Source of the DNA: Gammaproteobacteria bacterium
Lineage (GTDB): Bacteria; Pseudomonadota; Gammaproteobacteria; JAADGQ01
Reading direction: 5' to 3'
Length of the DNA stretch: 64,000 nt
NCBI GenBank assembly: GCA_021648145.1
Contig: JAKITI010000013.1
Location: 1-64,000, forward strand
Below, piece by piece: positions 29,027-38,792 of this stretch (positions are counted from its first letter, which is position 1; every line of letters begins with the position of its first letter). Both the position numbers and the translations under genes were made by a program. Under the pieces are notes generated by a model that worked only from the letters and a program-made list of their open reading frames with translations, ran no database searches and had not been told where the DNA came from.

Positions 29027-29056
29027 AAAAGAGAAGGTTCACCTTCTCTTTTTTTT
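29027..29056 (+). terminator. Rho-independent terminator after the orphan secreted gene
   Basis: AAAAGAGAAGGT (29027-29038) pairs perfectly with ACCTTCTCTTTT (29041-29052) across a two-base loop, followed by a continuing T-run. Confidence 0.9.
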
Positions 29057-29163
29057 GTCCTGTTTTTTGTATTAATTTATTATTAATGAAACTTTTTACT
29101 GACTTTCAGTCTCTTACAGAAAAGTAGTTATTTTGATTGTTAAATTTTCAGGAGGTTTGGTGT

Positions 29164-30003
29164 ATGGATAGCATAAAATATTGTTCATCTTTTTTACTAT
29201 TGGCTTTATTGGGAGGCAATGTCGCTGCACAGGCAGAAGAGGTTGTTGATAATAAAGTGCTGAGTGGCGAACAGATCGTAGAGCAATGTAATTATAAATA
29301 CCCGGGTGCGGATCAACGCACTCAATTGACCATTATCTTGAAAAATAAAAATGGTAATGAAAAAAAGAAAGTATTTTTAAGGTTGTGGAAAGATTACCAC
29401 GGCGAAGATAATATCCTGGAAAAAATGATACTTTTTACAGAGTATCCAGCCGATGCCAAAGGTGCTGCTTTTATGCGCTGGGCATATGACTCGGATGCAG
29501 GTAAAAATGCAGATCAATGGATTTACTTGCCAGCACTGCGCAAAATTCGTCGAGTTTCGATTCGTGATCCTGGTGATGCATTTATGGGGTCAGACCTGAC
29601 TTATAGTGATATTAGCTTAAGAAAGCTGGATGAAGATCAGCATACATTTCTACGAATGGATAAGCGGAACGGTGAGGAATATTATGTTGTAGAAAGTACG
29701 CCTAAAGAGAGCAAACCACTCTATAGCAAACGAGTCTCATGGTTTAAAAAAGCAGAAAGCTCTGATGGCTGTGTTAAAAATAGAATTGATTATTATGATG
29801 TAAAAGGTGACTTGCTAAAAAAACAGTTTATCGAGTGGCAACAAATCGATAAGGCTTGGGTTTGGGAAAAAGTGGATGTTCAAAATGTCCAGAATGGCCA
29901 CGCATCCATTTTTACAGTAAAAGATGTTGATGTTAATGTGGGTTTGAAAGATCGTATTTTTAAAAATGATGGAAGAACGTTAAAGCGTGGTTACAAACGT
30001 TAA
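29164..30003 (+). CDS. Outer-membrane lipoprotein-sorting (LolA-like) protein
   Basis: A 279-residue periplasmic protein with a signal peptide ending near VAAQAEE. The body matches the LolA-like lipoprotein-sorting family usually encoded beside RND/MMPL transporters. Recognisable pieces are SGEQIVEQCNYKYPGADQRT, WIYLPALRKIRRVSIRDPGDAFMGSD, and DLTYSDISLRKLDED. The ATG at 29164 is chosen because AGGAGG precedes it at eight bases; an upstream TTG at 29137 is less likely. No transporter is adjacent; the only RND/MMPL gene in the window is 32 kb away. A role in moving lipid or lipoprotein cargo across the periplasm is inferred from the family. Confidence 0.85.
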   Translation: MDSIKYCSSFLLLALLGGNVAAQAEEVVDNKVLSGEQIVEQCNYKYPGADQRTQLTIILKNKNGNEKKKVFLRLWKDYHGEDNILEKMILFTEYPADAKGAAFMRWAYDSDAGKNADQWIYLPALRKIRRVSIRDPGDAFMGSDLTYSDISLRKLDEDQHTFLRMDKRNGEEYYVVESTPKESKPLYSKRVSWFKKAESSDGCVKNRIDYYDVKGDLLKKQFIEWQQIDKAWVWEKVDVQNVQNGHASIFTVKDVDVNVGLKDRIFKNDGRTLKRGYKR

Positions 30004-30031
30004 ATTCAAATCGGAACGTGTAAAAAATAAC

Positions 30032-30066
30032 AAGCGCAACAAGTTAATTTTGTTGCGCTTTTTTTT
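30032..30066. terminator. Terminator between the LolA-like gene and rsmA
   Basis: AAGCGCAACAA (30032-30042) pairs perfectly with TTGTTGCGCTT (30050-30060), followed by T6. The stem lies between convergent genes and may serve both. Confidence 0.9.
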
Positions 30067-30075
30067 ATGAATAAA

Positions 30076-30873
30076 TTATTTTTGGGCGCTTTCTAAAGCA
30101 CTGACGGCATTGCTTAATTGAGCATATTGTTGCAGTGTGAGCACTTCTGGGCGTAATCTGGGGTTAATTCCAAGTGCTTCGATTTGCTGAGCGCTTAATA
30201 CCGTCTTTAAATTATTCCGTAATGTTTTTCGTCGTTGTCCAAAAGATTGGGTAACCACTTGTTTGAACATGCTTTTGTCATCAACTTCAACGGGTGGCAC
30301 TTTATGCGGCACTAATCGCACAATGGCAGAATCAACTTTGGGAGTGGGGGTGAACGAGGTGGGTGGTACGTTAAACAGAGCTTGTACCTGGCAGTGATAT
30401 TGAATCATGACACTTAATCGGCCATAGCTTTTACTTCCAGGTGCAGAGGCCATACGATTAACGACCTCTTTTTGCAGCATAAAGTGCATATCCTGAATGA
30501 TATTAATCTGCTCCAAAAGATGAAAAATCAAAGGTGTTGAAATATTGTAAGGTAAATTTCCGACAATGCGCAGCCGCTGATCATTGTGAACCAATGTACG
30601 GAAATCAAAACCAAGGGCATCGGCTTGGTGAATATTTAAGCCCGAAAATTGTGTGAATTTTTTCTGCAAGATAGGAATTAAGTCACGATCAAGTTCTATA
30701 ACATCAAGTTGCTTGATCGCCTCTAACAGAGGCTCTGTTATAGCGCCTTGACCAGGGCCAATTTCGACAAGATGCTGGCCTTTTTGAGGGGCGATTGCTG
30801 TGATGATTTTTTGAATCACCATCGGGTCGCGAAGGAAGTTTTGTCCAAATCGTTTGCGTGCGCGGTGTTGCAT
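30076..30873 (-). CDS. rsmA: 16S rRNA adenine-N6,N6 dimethyltransferase
   Basis: A 265-residue KsgA/RsmA that dimethylates two adjacent adenines near the 3' end of 16S rRNA. SAM motif I is VEIGPGQGAIT and the catalytic motif IV is GNLPYNIS. The C-terminal helical domain includes FGQRRKTLRNNLK. It follows pdxA by 23 bases on the same strand, as in the common pdxA-rsmA order, but surA is not upstream here. Confidence 0.97.
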   Translation of the reverse strand: MQHRARKRFGQNFLRDPMVIQKIITAIAPQKGQHLVEIGPGQGAITEPLLEAIKQLDVIELDRDLIPILQKKFTQFSGLNIHQADALGFDFRTLVHNDQRLRIVGNLPYNISTPLIFHLLEQINIIQDMHFMLQKEVVNRMASAPGSKSYGRLSVMIQYHCQVQALFNVPPTSFTPTPKVDSAIVRLVPHKVPPVEVDDKSMFKQVVTQSFGQRRKTLRNNLKTVLSAQQIEALGINPRLRPEVLTLQQYAQLSNAVSALESAQK

Positions 30874-30896
30874 GGTGTGAATGGATTGCCCTGTTT

Positions 30897-31886
30897 TTAG
30901 GTTTTCGAATGGTTGATCATTTCAATGGCTGTTTGAATTGCGACCTTTAAACTTCCTGTACTGGCTGTGCCTTTTCCTGCTAAATCAAGCGCGGTTCCGT
31001 GATCCACAGAGGTTCGAATAAAAGGCAAGCCGAGTGTCACATTCACGGCATGACCAAAGCCCATGTGCTTGAGCACCGGCAGCCCTTGATCATGATACAT
31101 CGCGAGTACGCTATCAGCGCGTTGCATATAGTGGGGTGTAAACAGACTGTCCGCAGGCAGTGGGCCTTCAAGGTTGAAACCTTCTAGGCGTAATTTTTCT
31201 AAAACAGGTGTAATGACTTCAATCTCTTCCATACCCATATGGCCATTTTCACCTGCATGAGGGTTTAAGCCACAGACTAGAATGTTAGGTTGATTTAAGC
31301 CGAAATATTGTTTTAGATCATGATAAATAATTCTAATGGTTTTCTCTAAACTGCTCTGAGTAATGGCCTGGCTGACTTTGTTTAATGGCAAATGGGTGGT
31401 GGCCAGTGTGACACGTAGGCCAGTCGTGGCGAGCATCATGACAACTTGCTTGGTATTTGATTGCTCTGCCAAAAACTCAGTATGGCCACTGAATGTAATG
31501 CCCGCTTCATTGATAATTCCCTTATGTACGGGTCCCGTGACCATTGCATCAAACATGCCACCCATACAGCCTTGTGCAGCGCGATATATAGATTCCAGCA
31601 CATATTTAGAGTTATTAGAATTGAGTAAGCCACATACGCTTTTTTCATAAAGTGGTATAGGCAATACTTTCAACGTTCCAGGGCAGTGTGACTCGGCGGG
31701 TTTGTCTGGGTCAAATGGAGTGATCTTTAAAGGCAGCTTCAGCAATGCAGCGCGAGCCGCGAGCATGTCAGGGTCAGCTATTGCAATCAGCTCAACGTCA
31801 AAATTATTTTGTGCTGCCTGAATGCATAAGTCAGGGCCAATACCTGCCGGTTCACCAGGGGTCATGACTAAGCGTTTTATTTTCAA
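30897..31886 (-). CDS. pdxA: 4-hydroxythreonine-4-phosphate dehydrogenase
   Basis: A 329-residue PdxA, an NAD-dependent dehydrogenase in pyridoxal-phosphate synthesis. Visible motifs are [23 protein letters not shown], the metal-ligand histidines in [11 protein letters not shown] and [14 protein letters not shown], and [15 protein letters not shown]. It is the first gene of a pdxA-rsmA unit. Upstream lies a divergent C92-type peptidase gene, where surA would sit in many relatives. Confidence 0.96.
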   Translation of the reverse strand: MKIKRLVMTPGEPAGIGPDLCIQAAQNNFDVELIAIADPDMLAARAALLKLPLKITPFDPDKPAESHCPGTLKVLPIPLYEKSVCGLLNSNNSKYVLESIYRAAQGCMGGMFDAMVTGPVHKGIINEAGITFSGHTEFLAEQSNTKQVVMMLATTGLRVTLATTHLPLNKVSQAITQSSLEKTIRIIYHDLKQYFGLNQPNILVCGLNPHAGENGHMGMEEIEVITPVLEKLRLEGFNLEGPLPADSLFTPHYMQRADSVLAMYHDQGLPVLKHMGFGHAVNVTLGLPFIRTSVDHGTALDLAGKGTASTGSLKVAIQTAIEMINHSKT

Positions 31887-32022
31887 AAAGGAGATCCTTG
31901 TTACTCTAAACGGTTATAATTTCGAACTATACGCAGCCCCCTCAGAAGGGTCAAACAGACAGAGGCAACTTTAATGATAGTTTGGACTCTAATCCGTTAT
32001 GCGTCCATATTAAATCTGTGAG

Positions 32023-32949
32023 GTGGCTGAATGCGCGGTGTATCGAATGGGGCTTAAGCGGTGGCTGGTTGGTTGGGCAACCCAGTGGCTGAATAAAAGT
32101 ATAGAGGTCGGTGGCGTACCGATGTCAGATTTTAAACGTATTGGCCACGAACTGCGTCCCGCTGATGTCTTGTTAGTGGAAGGTCACAGCCGTGTCAGCG
32201 AAGTCATTAAAAATATCACGCGCAGCCCGTGGACACATTCGGCGCTCTATATTGGTCGCCTACATGATATTGAAGATGAGGCTGTGAGAAGGCAAATTGA
32301 AAAATACTATTTTGGCAGTCCAGGTGACCAACTCATTATCGAAGCTTTATTAGGTGAAGATACGGTTGTTAGACCCTTAAATAAATACGCTTCAGAGCAT
32401 CTTCGCATTTGTCGCCCCAAAGCGATCTCTTTTGACGATGCTAGCAGAGTGGTGAAATATGCTGCTGAGCGCCTTGGTACGAAATATGATTTAAGGCAGC
32501 TTCTTGACCTTGCCCGATTTATTTTCCCGTATTCAATTTTACCCCGCCGTTGGCGCTCCACCCTGTTTGAACATAATGCTGGACAGCAGACGCGCACAGT
32601 GTGCTCTTCCATGATTGCGGAAGCTTTTTCAAGTGTTCATTTTCCTATTTTGCCAGTGATACAGAGGTCAGGTCAGGGGCAAATGCATATGTATCAGCGC
32701 AACTCTCGTCTGGCAAAACCATGTGATTTTGATTACTCCCCTTATTTTGACATTATCAAATATCCCTTTATGGGGTTCGATGAATTGACCTATTATCGTC
32801 AATTACCATGGGATCAGGATGGTACTATTTGCAATGATGTCGGCGATTGTTTTACGCCATCTGAAGCTGATGCCAGTCATAAAAATAGAGCACCAATCAA
32901 AAAAAACAGTAAAAAACTTGACAACAATGGGGTTGAAGGTGCGAAATAA
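32023..32949 (+). CDS. YiiX-like permuted papain-type hydrolase (peptidase C92)
   Basis: A 308-residue protein with the permuted NlpC/P60-like arrangement. RPADVLLVEGHSRVSEVIKN leads to SPWTHSALYIG with the probable catalytic His, and TVCSSMIAEAF carries the probable catalytic Cys. Family members cleave amide bonds of murein peptides or lipids; the substrate here is unknown. The GTG at 32023 gives the longest frame, and an ATG at 32047 is an alternative. The C-terminus is polar and Lys/Asn-rich. It precedes fadE by 35 bases and may be co-transcribed with the beta-oxidation genes. Confidence 0.75.
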   Translation: MAECAVYRMGLKRWLVGWATQWLNKSIEVGGVPMSDFKRIGHELRPADVLLVEGHSRVSEVIKNITRSPWTHSALYIGRLHDIEDEAVRRQIEKYYFGSPGDQLIIEALLGEDTVVRPLNKYASEHLRICRPKAISFDDASRVVKYAAERLGTKYDLRQLLDLARFIFPYSILPRRWRSTLFEHNAGQQTRTVCSSMIAEAFSSVHFPILPVIQRSGQGQMHMYQRNSRLAKPCDFDYSPYFDIIKYPFMGFDELTYYRQLPWDQDGTICNDVGDCFTPSEADASHKNRAPIKKNSKKLDNNGVEGAK

Positions 32950-32984
32950 GAGTTCCGGTTGATTAGGATTGTCGGAGGATTGTC

Positions 32985-35396
32985 ATGACAAGTGTGTTGT
33001 GGTTAGTGGTTGTTATTTTTTCTATTGCTCTGCTCTTTTGGCGCACGTCGCTGCGCACCTGGAGTCTATCGGTTGGGCTTGTTTTAATCGCAGTTTCGAT
33101 TGTGACTGGTTGTGTGCCATTTTCGTTATGGATTCCCTTCCTGTTCATTGCTTCACTGAATATTACCTCTCTTCGTCGATCGCTGATCAGTGGTCGGGCT
33201 TTAGGGCTGTTTCGTAAAATATTACCTCGCTTATCTCAAACGGAACGTGAAGCTCTGGAAGCGGGCACCGTGGGTTGGGATGCTGAATTAGTCAGTGGAA
33301 ATCCAAAATGGGGGGAACTTCTGAATATCCCCTTGCCTAGGCTAACGATAGAAGAGCAGGCCTTTATTGATGGGCCAGTCGAAGAGTTATGCAAAATAAT
33401 CGACGACTGGAAAGCCACAGAAGAACTTCGTGATTTGCCTCCAGAGGTATGGGAGTTCATCAAGAAAAATGGTTTTTTCGGAATGATTATTCCCAAACGC
33501 TTCGGTGGTTTGGAATTCTCAGCATTGGCGCACTCCTCTGTGGTGATGAAAATAGCGACACGTTCCGTAAGTGCCTCTGTGACAGTGATGGTTCCCAACT
33601 CTCTGGGACCTGCCGAATTACTACTCAATTACGGCAGTGAAGAGCAGCAAAACTATTACCTCCCCCGTTTAGCTCGGGGAGAAGAGATTCCCTGTTTTGC
33701 GTTGACTGGGCCTGAAGCGGGTAGTGATGCTGGAGCCATGCCCGATTCTGGAATCATTTGCCGTGGTGAATTTGAAGGCAAAGAAGTCCTTGGAATTCGT
33801 CTCAACTGGCAAAAGCGCTATATCACGTTAGGGCCTGTAGCCACATTGTTGGGCTTAGCTTTCAAACTGTACGATCCCGAGCATCTATTGGGTGAGCAGG
33901 AAGAGTTAGGTATTACCTGTGCATTGATTCGTACCGACCTCCCTGGCATTGAAATTGGTCGTCGCCATATTCCACTGAATGCTGTTTTTCAAAATGGCCC
34001 CAATAGTGGCAAAGATGTTTTTATTCCGGTGGACTGGATCATCGGTGGTGCAGAAGGCGCAGGGCAGGGTTGGCGTATGCTGATGGAGTGTTTGGCCGCA
34101 GGGCGTTCTATTTCACTGCCCGCGATGAGCACCGGTGCGGGCAAGCTGGCCAGTCGTATGACGGGCGCGTATGCACGGATACGCAAACAGTTCAATATGC
34201 CGATCGGCTACTTTGAAGGCGTGGAAGAAGTGCTTGCTCGTATTGCAGGGCTGACTTACATGATGGATTCAGCACGTATGACCACAGCAAGCATGGTCGA
34301 TCAGGGCGAAAAACCTTCAGTAATTTCGGCCATCGTTAAATACCACCTGACCGAAGGTATGCGTCAGGTGGTGAATGATGCGATGGACATTCAAGGTGGC
34401 AGTGCAATTTGCATGGGGCCGCGTAATTTGATGGGACGTGTGTATCAGATTGTGCCTGTGGGAATTACCGTGGAAGGTGCGAACATTCTGACGCGCAGCA
34501 TGATTATTTTTGGCCAAGGCGCGATTCGTTGCCATCCTTATGTTTTAACCGAAATCCATGCAGCGGCAGACCCTGATGAAAAACGTGCGCTTGAAGTATT
34601 TGATCAAGCCTTATGGGGGCATGTGGGTTTTAGTTTAAGCAGTACGGTACGCTCATTTTTACTGGGAATCAGTGATGGTTATGGGGTTAAATCCCCTGTA
34701 AAAAGTAAAACAAAACGCTATTTTCAACGATTGACTCGAATGAGTTCTGCGCTTGCGATCAGTGTCGATATTGCAATGTTGACTCTGGGCGGGGCTTTAA
34801 AGCGTCATGAAAAGCTGTCGGCTCGTTTTGCCGATGTGTTGAGCCAGCTCTATCTGATCTCTTGTACTTTAAAGCGTTTTAAAGATGATGGCAGTCCAGA
34901 GCAGGATTTGCCGATTGTCCGCTGGATATGTGAAAACGCTTTTTACACCATTCAACAGAGTTTTGATGGTGTGATTAAAAATCTTCCCAATCGACCTGCT
35001 GCATGGTTTTTGCGTATTGTGATATTTCCTCTGGGCAGACGATATGCCAAGGCCAGCGACAAGCTCGGTCATCAAGTGGCAAGATTGCTGCTCTCGCCTT
35101 CCGAAACACGCGACCGTCTCACCCATGGAATTTTTATCGCCAGTGAACTGGATGAACCCACAGGATTGATTGAAGATGCTTTACAAAAAGTGATTGCAGC
35201 AGAACCGGCAGAGAAAAAATTACGTGCGGCAATCAAAGATGGAAAAGTGGTTTCTAGCGCTGAAAATTTAATCGCACAATGTGTTGAGTTGAAAGTGATA
35301 AGTGAAGACGAAGCAGAGCTGATAGAAGCTGCAACAGCGGCGCGTAATTTGGTGATTCAGGTCGATGATTTTTCTGCAGATGAGTTGAAAAGGTGA
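32985..35396 (+). CDS. fadE: Membrane-type acyl-CoA dehydrogenase
   Basis: An 803-residue FadE, close to the E. coli enzyme in length, unlike the 380-residue soluble acyl-CoA dehydrogenases. Two N-terminal membrane helices precede the dehydrogenase core. FAD- and substrate-binding motifs include CFALTGPEAGSDAGAMPD and VMVPNSLGPAELL. The C-terminal domain contains DAMDIQGGSAICMGPRNLMG. It introduces the first double bond in fatty-acid beta-oxidation. A GGAGG ribosome site precedes the ATG. The thiolase gene follows eight bases later. Confidence 0.95.
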   Translation: MTSVLWLVVVIFSIALLFWRTSLRTWSLSVGLVLIAVSIVTGCVPFSLWIPFLFIASLNITSLRRSLISGRALGLFRKILPRLSQTEREALEAGTVGWDAELVSGNPKWGELLNIPLPRLTIEEQAFIDGPVEELCKIIDDWKATEELRDLPPEVWEFIKKNGFFGMIIPKRFGGLEFSALAHSSVVMKIATRSVSASVTVMVPNSLGPAELLLNYGSEEQQNYYLPRLARGEEIPCFALTGPEAGSDAGAMPDSGIICRGEFEGKEVLGIRLNWQKRYITLGPVATLLGLAFKLYDPEHLLGEQEELGITCALIRTDLPGIEIGRRHIPLNAVFQNGPNSGKDVFIPVDWIIGGAEGAGQGWRMLMECLAAGRSISLPAMSTGAGKLASRMTGAYARIRKQFNMPIGYFEGVEEVLARIAGLTYMMDSARMTTASMVDQGEKPSVISAIVKYHLTEGMRQVVNDAMDIQGGSAICMGPRNLMGRVYQIVPVGITVEGANILTRSMIIFGQGAIRCHPYVLTEIHAAADPDEKRALEVFDQALWGHVGFSLSSTVRSFLLGISDGYGVKSPVKSKTKRYFQRLTRMSSALAISVDIAMLTLGGALKRHEKLSARFADVLSQLYLISCTLKRFKDDGSPEQDLPIVRWICENAFYTIQQSFDGVIKNLPNRPAAWFLRIVIFPLGRRYAKASDKLGHQVARLLLSPSETRDRLTHGIFIASELDEPTGLIEDALQKVIAAEPAEKKLRAAIKDGKVVSSAENLIAQCVELKVISEDEAELIEAATAARNLVIQVDDFSADELKR

Positions 35397-35404
35397 GGTA
35401 GACG

Positions 35405-36709
35405 ATGGCACTGAAAAAAGGCAGTTACCCCGGTCGAGCTGTTTACATTGTGGATGGCGCTCGTACTCCATTCCTGAAAGCACAAGGCAAACCCGGTGCT
35501 TTCACAGCTTCATCACTGGCTGTTGCGGCAGGAAGCTCACTGCTGGCGCGTCAGCCCTTTGAGCCGGATGCATTTGATGAAGTTATTTTGGGTTGCGTGA
35601 TGTCGGGGCCTGAAGAGGTCAATATCGCACGCGTGGTAGCGCTACGTTTGCAGTGTGGCCACCATGTGCCCGCGTGGACGGTGCAACGCAACTGCGCATC
35701 AGGTTTGCAAGCACTGGACAGTGCCGCATTGAATATTGCTACGGGTCGCTCTGATCTGGTGTTGGCGGGGGGCGTTGAAGCGATGAGTTACGCGCCGGTC
35801 ATGTTGAATAACTCAATGGTGGCTTGGTTAGGTGATTGGAACCGTGCTCGTACATTTTCTGCAAAACTGAAGATGCTCGCAGCATTGCGACCCGCACATT
35901 TAGTACCCGTGATTGGTATTTTAAAAGGTTTGACTGATCATGTGGTTGGGTTGTCGATGGGGCAAACGGCGGAGATTCTTGCCGAGCGCTTTAATATTGA
36001 TCGTGAAACGATGGATGCTTATGCGATGCGTAGCCATCAGCGCTTAGCGGCTGCACAGGATGCCGGTTATCTGCAAGAGATCGAAACAATTTACGATACA
36101 AAAGGCCATTATTACAGTGAAGATGATGGCCTGCGCCGTGATTCATCAATGGAGCGTTTAGCGAAACTGAAACCGGTATTTGATCGTAAATTTGGAATGG
36201 TGACCGCCGGTAATAGTGCCCAGGTTACGGATGGCGCGGCGTGGCTGATTCTGGCGAGTGAAGATGCTATTGAAAAATATCAATTGCCAGTTTTAGGTCG
36301 AATTGTTGAATGCCAGTGGTCAGGGCTAGATCCGGCGCAGATGGGCCTAGGCCCTGCTTATGCGATGGCAAAAATTCTCAAAAACCACCGATTTACTCCT
36401 AAAAAAATAGATTGTTGGGAAATTAATGAAGCATTTGCGACGCAAGTGATCGCCTGTGTAAAAGCTTGGCAAGATCCGGTTTTTTGCCGTGAAGCATTAG
36501 GGCGGCGTAGCGTTGTGGGTGAGATTGATGAGGCGCGGCTGAATGTGGATGGCGGTGGTATCAGTCTTGGGCATCCTGTAGGAGCGAGTGGCGCACGTAT
36601 CGTATTGCATCTGTTGCATGTCTTGAAACGCAAACAAGCTAAACGTGGTATTGCCAGCCTCTGTATAGGAGGAGGGCAGGGTGGAGCGATGTTGCTCGAA
36701 CGTGTTTAA
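35405..36709 (+). CDS. fadI: Acetyl-CoA C-acyltransferase (thiolase)
   Basis: A 434-residue thiolase that cleaves 3-ketoacyl-CoA to acetyl-CoA plus a shortened acyl-CoA. The nucleophilic Cys lies in QRNCASGLQALDSAA, the active-site His in GHPVGASGARI, and the second Cys in SLCIGGGQGGAML. Length and FadI-like spacing favour FadI over FadA. It sits between fadE and fadJ with gaps of 8 and 14 bases, forming one beta-oxidation operon. Confidence 0.93.
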   Translation: MALKKGSYPGRAVYIVDGARTPFLKAQGKPGAFTASSLAVAAGSSLLARQPFEPDAFDEVILGCVMSGPEEVNIARVVALRLQCGHHVPAWTVQRNCASGLQALDSAALNIATGRSDLVLAGGVEAMSYAPVMLNNSMVAWLGDWNRARTFSAKLKMLAALRPAHLVPVIGILKGLTDHVVGLSMGQTAEILAERFNIDRETMDAYAMRSHQRLAAAQDAGYLQEIETIYDTKGHYYSEDDGLRRDSSMERLAKLKPVFDRKFGMVTAGNSAQVTDGAAWLILASEDAIEKYQLPVLGRIVECQWSGLDPAQMGLGPAYAMAKILKNHRFTPKKIDCWEINEAFATQVIACVKAWQDPVFCREALGRRSVVGEIDEARLNVDGGGISLGHPVGASGARIVLHLLHVLKRKQAKRGIASLCIGGGQGGAMLLERV

Positions 36710-36723
36710 CTGGAGGCCAAATC

Positions 36724-38682
36724 ATGTCAGAAAAAGAGAAGGTTAAAAATCATCACTGGCAGCGTATTGATGACGATTATGGCATCGTCTGGCTGAGTCT
36801 GGATAAAGCGGATGCGACGACCAATGTTTTGAGTTATGAAGTGTTAAACGAGTTTGAAGCGCTGCTCAAGCAGTTACAAACTGAGTCACCACAGGGTTTG
36901 GTTATTCAGTCAAAAAAAGAGAATGGCTTTATTGCGGGGGCTGATGTTAACGCGTTCAAAGAGCTTAAAACTTATGATGAAGCATTGGAGCTGATCCAGC
37001 ATGGGCAAGCAGTATTTAATCGTCTGGAACGGTTAAATATTCCAACTTTGGCATTGATTCATGGGTTTTGCCTGGGCGGCGGGCTGGAACTGGCATTAGC
37101 ATGTGACTATCGCATTGCCGATGAAAATCCTAAAACAAAACTGGGTTTACCTGAAGTTCTGTTGGGAATTCACCCAGGGTTTGGTGGTTCTGTGCGTTTG
37201 ACCCGCTTGGTGGGCGCACCTGCGGCGATGAGTATGATGCTGAGTGGCCGAGCAGTTCGTGCGCGTGCGGCCAAAAAAATGGGATTGCTTGATGCGGCGG
37301 TGCCACAGCGCCAGCTACAGAGAGCGGCTCATCAATTTATCATGAAATCGCCTAAAGTCAGCCATGCGAGTGGCTGGAAAATGTTGACAAACTACTCACC
37401 CGTAAGGCAGTTATTAGCGTCAGTATTACGTCGAAAAGTCGCAAAGCGTGCGCGTCCAGAGCATTATCCTGCACCTTATGCATTGATTGATTTATGGGAA
37501 CAGTATGGTTGCGATAAAAGGCTGATGATGCGTGAAGAGGCTGCTTCAGTGGCACGCTTGATTATTGGTAAGACCGCCCAAAATTTAGTGCGTGTTTTTT
37601 TTCTGCAAGAGCAACTTAAATCGCAAGGTAAAAAATCACTGTTTACCCCTAAATATATTCACATCATTGGCGGCGGTGTGATGGGGGGAGATATTGCTGC
37701 GTGGTGCGCACTCTGTGGTTTGCGTGTGACGATACAGGATCGGCAGCATGAATCACTGGCGCGTGTGATTCAGCGAGCACACCGGCTGTTTAGAAAGCGC
37801 TTGAAACAACCCCGTTTAATAACCGAAGCACTGGAACGATTGAGACCCGATAAAGAAGGGCTTGGACTGTCTCGTGCAGATGTTGTGATCGAAGCGATCT
37901 TTGAAGATGTTGAAGCCAAACAATTACTGTTTCGTGAAATAGAACCGCAACTGAAAGAGGGCGCACTGCTGGCGACGAACACTTCCAGTATTCCGCTCGA
38001 AGTGCTGGGTGAGGCATTGGCAAAGCCTGAGCGTTTGGTTGGTTTACACTTTTTTAATCCTGTGGCCAAAATGCAGCTGGTTGAAATTGTGAGTGGTGAG
38101 TTGACTGATCCCGAGGTGGCTGCGCAAGCGGCGGCATTAACCCGTCATATCAACCGTTTGCCCCTGCCTGTAAAAAGTTCTCCAGGATTTTTAGTGAATC
38201 GTGTATTGATGCCTTATCTGCTGGAGGCGGTTGTTTTGGAGTCAGAAGGAGTCGCTCCAGAAGTGATTGATGAAGCAGCACTTGATTTTGGAATGCCTAT
38301 GGGGCCTGTCGAACTGGCCGATACGGTGGGCTTGGACATCTGTTATAGCGTCGCTGGAATTCTGTCTAAACAACTGCAACTAGAAGTTCCAAACCGGCTT
38401 GCGGAATTGGTAAAAGCGGGTCATCTTGGTCGAAAAACAGGTCAAGGATTTTATCAATATAAAAAAGGAAAAGTTCAGAAAAAACACTTTAAAGCAAATG
38501 ACGTCACAATCAAAGAAGTACAAGACCGTTTGATAAAACGCTTGCTTGATGAAGCACACATCTGTTTACAAGAAGGTATTGTAAAAGACGCTGATCAGCT
38601 AGATGCGGGGATTATTTTTGGTACAGGGTTCGCTCCATTCCGTGGCGGGCCAATATTTTATACTCAACAACGTCATAACTGA
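36724..38682 (+). CDS. fadJ: Enoyl-CoA hydratase / 3-hydroxyacyl-CoA dehydrogenase
   Basis: A 652-residue bifunctional enzyme. The N-terminal crotonase domain has GFIAGADVNAF and GFCLGGGLELALACDYRIA for the oxyanion hole. The NAD-binding domain has IIGGGVMGGDIAAWCALCG, and the dehydrogenase His lies in HFFNPVAKMQLVEIV. The E. coli enzyme is about 714 residues, so this one is short. The C-terminus ends in IFGTGFAPFRGG then IFYTQQRHN. A second, synonymously diverged copy of a 40-base piece of this end lies at 44033-44072, on the far side of the restriction system. Confidence 0.92.
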   Translation: MSEKEKVKNHHWQRIDDDYGIVWLSLDKADATTNVLSYEVLNEFEALLKQLQTESPQGLVIQSKKENGFIAGADVNAFKELKTYDEALELIQHGQAVFNRLERLNIPTLALIHGFCLGGGLELALACDYRIADENPKTKLGLPEVLLGIHPGFGGSVRLTRLVGAPAAMSMMLSGRAVRARAAKKMGLLDAAVPQRQLQRAAHQFIMKSPKVSHASGWKMLTNYSPVRQLLASVLRRKVAKRARPEHYPAPYALIDLWEQYGCDKRLMMREEAASVARLIIGKTAQNLVRVFFLQEQLKSQGKKSLFTPKYIHIIGGGVMGGDIAAWCALCGLRVTIQDRQHESLARVIQRAHRLFRKRLKQPRLITEALERLRPDKEGLGLSRADVVIEAIFEDVEAKQLLFREIEPQLKEGALLATNTSSIPLEVLGEALAKPERLVGLHFFNPVAKMQLVEIVSGELTDPEVAAQAAALTRHINRLPLPVKSSPGFLVNRVLMPYLLEAVVLESEGVAPEVIDEAALDFGMPMGPVELADTVGLDICYSVAGILSKQLQLEVPNRLAELVKAGHLGRKTGQGFYQYKKGKVQKKHFKANDVTIKEVQDRLIKRLLDEAHICLQEGIVKDADQLDAGIIFGTGFAPFRGGPIFYTQQRHN

Positions 38683-38706
38683 GATAATTTGGGTAAGAAA
38701 AGGCGG

Positions 38707-38740
38707 TAAAATATATTGGTCAACACCGGAACTGCTCAAA
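38707..38740 (+). repeat. Post-fadJ direct repeat, left copy (partner 44592-44625)
   Basis: Starts TAAAATATATTGGTCAACAC and matches 44592-44625 at 31 of 34 bases in the same orientation. The right copy lies beyond the DUF433/DUF5615 pair. With the fadJ fragment it shows that the right flank of the insert carries a diverged version of the fadJ downstream region. Confidence 0.75.
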
Positions 38741-38770
38741 TATGCATAGATATAATGATTTTCTCTTCAA

Positions 38771-38792
38771 TTAGGGCTTGTCAATAAATAAC
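38771..38792 (+). mobile_element. Solo MITE end
   Basis: The 22 bases here are identical to 61784-61805, the left end of the complete MITE-like element 23 kb away. No matching opposite arm was found nearby, so this is a remnant of a decayed or partly deleted copy at the left edge of the accessory block. Confidence 0.6.
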
